A stretch of DNA of 32,720 bases from 2-02-FULL-49-11 sp040757655 (lineage in GTDB: Bacteria > Patescibacteriota > Patescibacteriia > 2-02-FULL-49-11): positions 1-32,720 of the forward strand of contig JBFLWV010000042.1 in the NCBI GenBank assembly GCA_040757655.1. The letters are read 5' to 3'. The notes below the pieces were generated by a model. The model was not told the DNA's origin, did not search any database, and worked only from the letters and a program-made list of their open reading frames with translations. Position 1 is the first letter of the stretch. Every line of letters begins with the position of its first letter. Shown here piece after piece: positions 31,035-32,720 of the stretch. A program made the position numbers and the translations under genes.

Positions 31035-32525
31035 ATGCGATATGGTACCAATAGGATAGTAGAGATAATGCCAGGCGCATGTACGTGGGCCACACTCATC
31101 GCGGTGGTTATTCTTTCCTTTCTCAAACCAGTGTGGGTTATCGTCTTTGTCATTCTTTTCGATCTCTACTGGCTCATTCGGGTATTGTATTTCGTTCTCT
31201 GGTTGTTTGTATCATGGAAGCGGTACACGCGGGAGGTGAACATTGATTGGCTCTCACAATTGCAATCAATCCCCGCCTGGCGTGACATCTGGCATGTGGT
31301 CTTTCTCCCCACCTATCGAGATCCCCAAGAAGTAGTCGATACGACCTTTCATGCACTTGACGCGAGCAACTATCCCCATGATCGTATTATTATCGTTGTT
31401 GCGGGTGAAGAACGAGACCGTGAGCGGTTTGAACGCATTTCCGCATACGTCCGAACACAGTACCAAGGACATTTTGCAGATATTCTCATTACACGACATC
31501 CTGCGAGCCTCTCAGACGAAATTCCTGGAAAGGGATCAAATCTCCATTGGGCAGGATGGCGCGTCAAAGAATTTATTGATGCGCAGCAGATTCCGTATGA
31601 CCACATCGTCGTTTCCGCTTTCGACGTCGACACGGTGGTGCATCCGCAGTACTTCGCGCGTCTTACCTATGCATTTCTCACCAACCCCAAGCCGCTTCGA
31701 ACCAGCTACCAACCACTCGCGCTCTTCAATAATAACATTTGGGATACCCCCTCCTTCAGTAGGGTCGTGGCAAACTCAACGACTTTCTGGTTGATGACAG
31801 AGCTCGCACGTCCCGAACGTCTTCTGACCTTTTCTTCTCATGCAATGCCATGGCAAGCGCTTGTGGATGTTGGGTTTTGGCAGAAAGACATCGTCAACGA
31901 AGACGCGCGCATCTCCATGCAATGCGTGGTACACTATCACGGCGATTACCGTGTGACGCCGCTCTATATCCCGGTATCAATGGATACCTGCTATGGCGGA
32001 AGCATTAAAAAAACTATTATAAATCAATACAAACAGATGCGCCGATGGGCATGGAGTGTGGAGCATTTACCTTATCTCATTGAGAGCTTTAAAAACGACA
32101 CACATACGCCATTTTGGATAAAATGTAAATATATATGGATCATTGCAGAGGGCACCTATTCCTGGGCAACCGCAGCCATCATCATTACCTTAAGCAGACT
32201 TCCGCTCTGGGTTGCCACACAACAATCTAACACGTCAGTACTCGTTCAAAACGCACCCTTTGTGCTTGAATGGCTTATGCGGCTCGCGATGATTGGAATT
32301 GTGATAAGCGCATTCGTCAATGTGCGTATGCTCCCTCCGTCGCCGCGCCACACTTGGTATAAATCTCTCATGATGTTAACTCAATGGATTTTATTGCCTC
32401 TCACCCTCATCTTTTTCGGATCAATCCCCGCCATTGATGCGCAGACGCGCCTCATGCTGGGAAAGTACCTTGGCTTCTGGTCGACGGAAAAAGTGAGAAC
32501 AAAGACCTTAGCATCTAACCTTTAA
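31035..32525 (+). CDS. membrane family 2 glycosyltransferase
   Basis: 496 residues. Two membrane helices (about 12-58) precede a GT-A domain: VVFLPTYRDPQEVVDTTFHA, YPHDRIIIVVAGEE, VVSAFDVDTVVHPQYF (the DxD metal site), DIVNEDARI (catalytic base ED) and QYKQMRRWAWSVE (the Q-x-x-R-W acceptor motif). Three or four helices follow. The order is like that of processive polysaccharide synthases such as cellulose or hyaluronan synthases, but the domain is divergent and the product unknown. It may build a surface polysaccharide. No partner genes for export are present. Confidence 0.85.
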   Translation: MRYGTNRIVEIMPGACTWATLIAVVILSFLKPVWVIVFVILFDLYWLIRVLYFVLWLFVSWKRYTREVNIDWLSQLQSIPAWRDIWHVVFLPTYRDPQEVVDTTFHALDASNYPHDRIIIVVAGEERDRERFERISAYVRTQYQGHFADILITRHPASLSDEIPGKGSNLHWAGWRVKEFIDAQQIPYDHIVVSAFDVDTVVHPQYFARLTYAFLTNPKPLRTSYQPLALFNNNIWDTPSFSRVVANSTTFWLMTELARPERLLTFSSHAMPWQALVDVGFWQKDIVNEDARISMQCVVHYHGDYRVTPLYIPVSMDTCYGGSIKKTIINQYKQMRRWAWSVEHLPYLIESFKNDTHTPFWIKCKYIWIIAEGTYSWATAAIIITLSRLPLWVATQQSNTSVLVQNAPFVLEWLMRLAMIGIVISAFVNVRMLPPSPRHTWYKSLMMLTQWILLPLTLIFFGSIPAIDAQTRLMLGKYLGFWSTEKVRTKTLASNL

Positions 32526-32607
32526 ATAATTTTAATTATCAATAAAGTATAGATAACACTCAATTTTTTACACTTATCCACTACAAAGTATAACTAGTTC
32601 CTGTCGC

Positions 32608-32634
32608 AAAAGTCTTCTCACATTGAGGACTTTT
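32608..32634 (+). terminator. Rho-independent terminator after GT2 gene
   Basis: AAAAGTC pairs with GACTTTT, with inner CTCA-CAT-TGAG and a two-base bulge. It ends in TTTT. The stretch 32526-32607 before it is AT-rich and holds no gene; it contains one near-match to a DnaA box (TTATCCACT at 32574). Confidence 0.7.
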
Positions 32635-32658
32635 CCTCACGATCTTGACCATAGGACG

Positions 32659-32667
32659 TGATATAAT
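32659..32667 (+). promoter_or_regulatory. extended -10 promoter at window end
   Basis: TGATATAAT is a perfect extended -10 (TATAAT at 32662-32667). A TTGACC at 32645 is too close (11 bases) to serve as its -35. It would drive the gene starting at 32704. Confidence 0.6.
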
Positions 32668-32703
32668 GAAGGTAAGATTTTAGCCCTTCATCAATCATTT
32701 CCT

Positions 32704-32720
32704 ATGCTCAAGATCCAAGG
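32704..32720 (+). CDS. start of a gene cut by the window edge
   Basis: ATG 32704 gives MLKIQ before the window ends. It lies 37 bases after an extended -10. Product not identifiable. Confidence 0.35.

Noticed and set aside
1..32720. CRISPR arrays, tRNA or rRNA genes, insertion sequences
   Set aside because: I saw no regularly spaced repeats, no cloverleaf-like sequence, no rRNA-like stretches and no transposase; the only repeats are the short ones listed.

Overview
The window looks like a chromosomal segment of a Candidate Phyla Radiation (Patescibacteria, probably Parcubacteria-like) bacterium. Signs of this are SecA/SecD/SecF of CPR type, a sigma-region-4 plus HARE-HTH regulator without sigma region 2, a VirD4-like ATPase paired with a CPR-type membrane protein, a sortase with calcium-binding repeats, few Shine-Dalgarno sequences, and short AT-rich TTGAAAATTG repeats between genes. 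TGA is used as a stop (for example secA, terL), so the UGA-recoding CPR lineages are unlikely. Taxonomy is inferred from gene content only.

Layout. (1) 1-2829: an AT-rich accessory operon with a PHP-family phosphoesterase, an archaeal-type S-adenosylmethionine synthetase whose C-terminus lies in a shifted frame, and a MoaA-like radical SAM enzyme. (2) 2875-5697: secA and its terminator. (3) about 5700-15133: a one-directional, visibly more GC-rich phage-derived island. It holds a zinc-ribbon protein, a RecA/Sak4-like ATPase, a small Cys/His protein, a membrane-anchored lytic transglycosylase, a NUMOD3-HNH endonuclease, a SWIM protein, a replication initiator, RusA, a ParB-methyltransferase fusion, putative small and definite large terminase subunits, and small ORFs. 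There is no integrase, portal, capsid or tail gene; it stops right after the terminase. (4) 15139-17941: two promoters, secD (with a parvulin-like insertion whose order appears circularly permuted) and secF. (5) 17965-20254, minus strand: an LPxTG-like surface protein and its sortase. (6) 20288-25119: divergent promoters, sigma4-HARE regulator, and a membrane protein/VirD4-like ATPase pair. (7) 25137-27964: two small proteins, a GAF-PAS histidine kinase and a single-domain response regulator, ended by a terminator. (8) 27969-32634: GT39-like glycosyltransferase, mnmA, acylphosphatase, GT2 glycosyltransferase, terminator; a new gene starts at 32704.

Functionally the host part is about the envelope: Sec export, folding help within SecD, sortase anchoring, glycosylation and membrane sensing. 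The island carries DNA replication, recombination, modification and packaging functions and sits in the gap between secA and secD. The strongest candidates for something new are the permuted parvulin in SecD, the terminase-ended island (satellite, prophage remnant or assembly join), two structured non-coding stretches inside the island, and the PHP/SAM-synthetase/radical-SAM operon.
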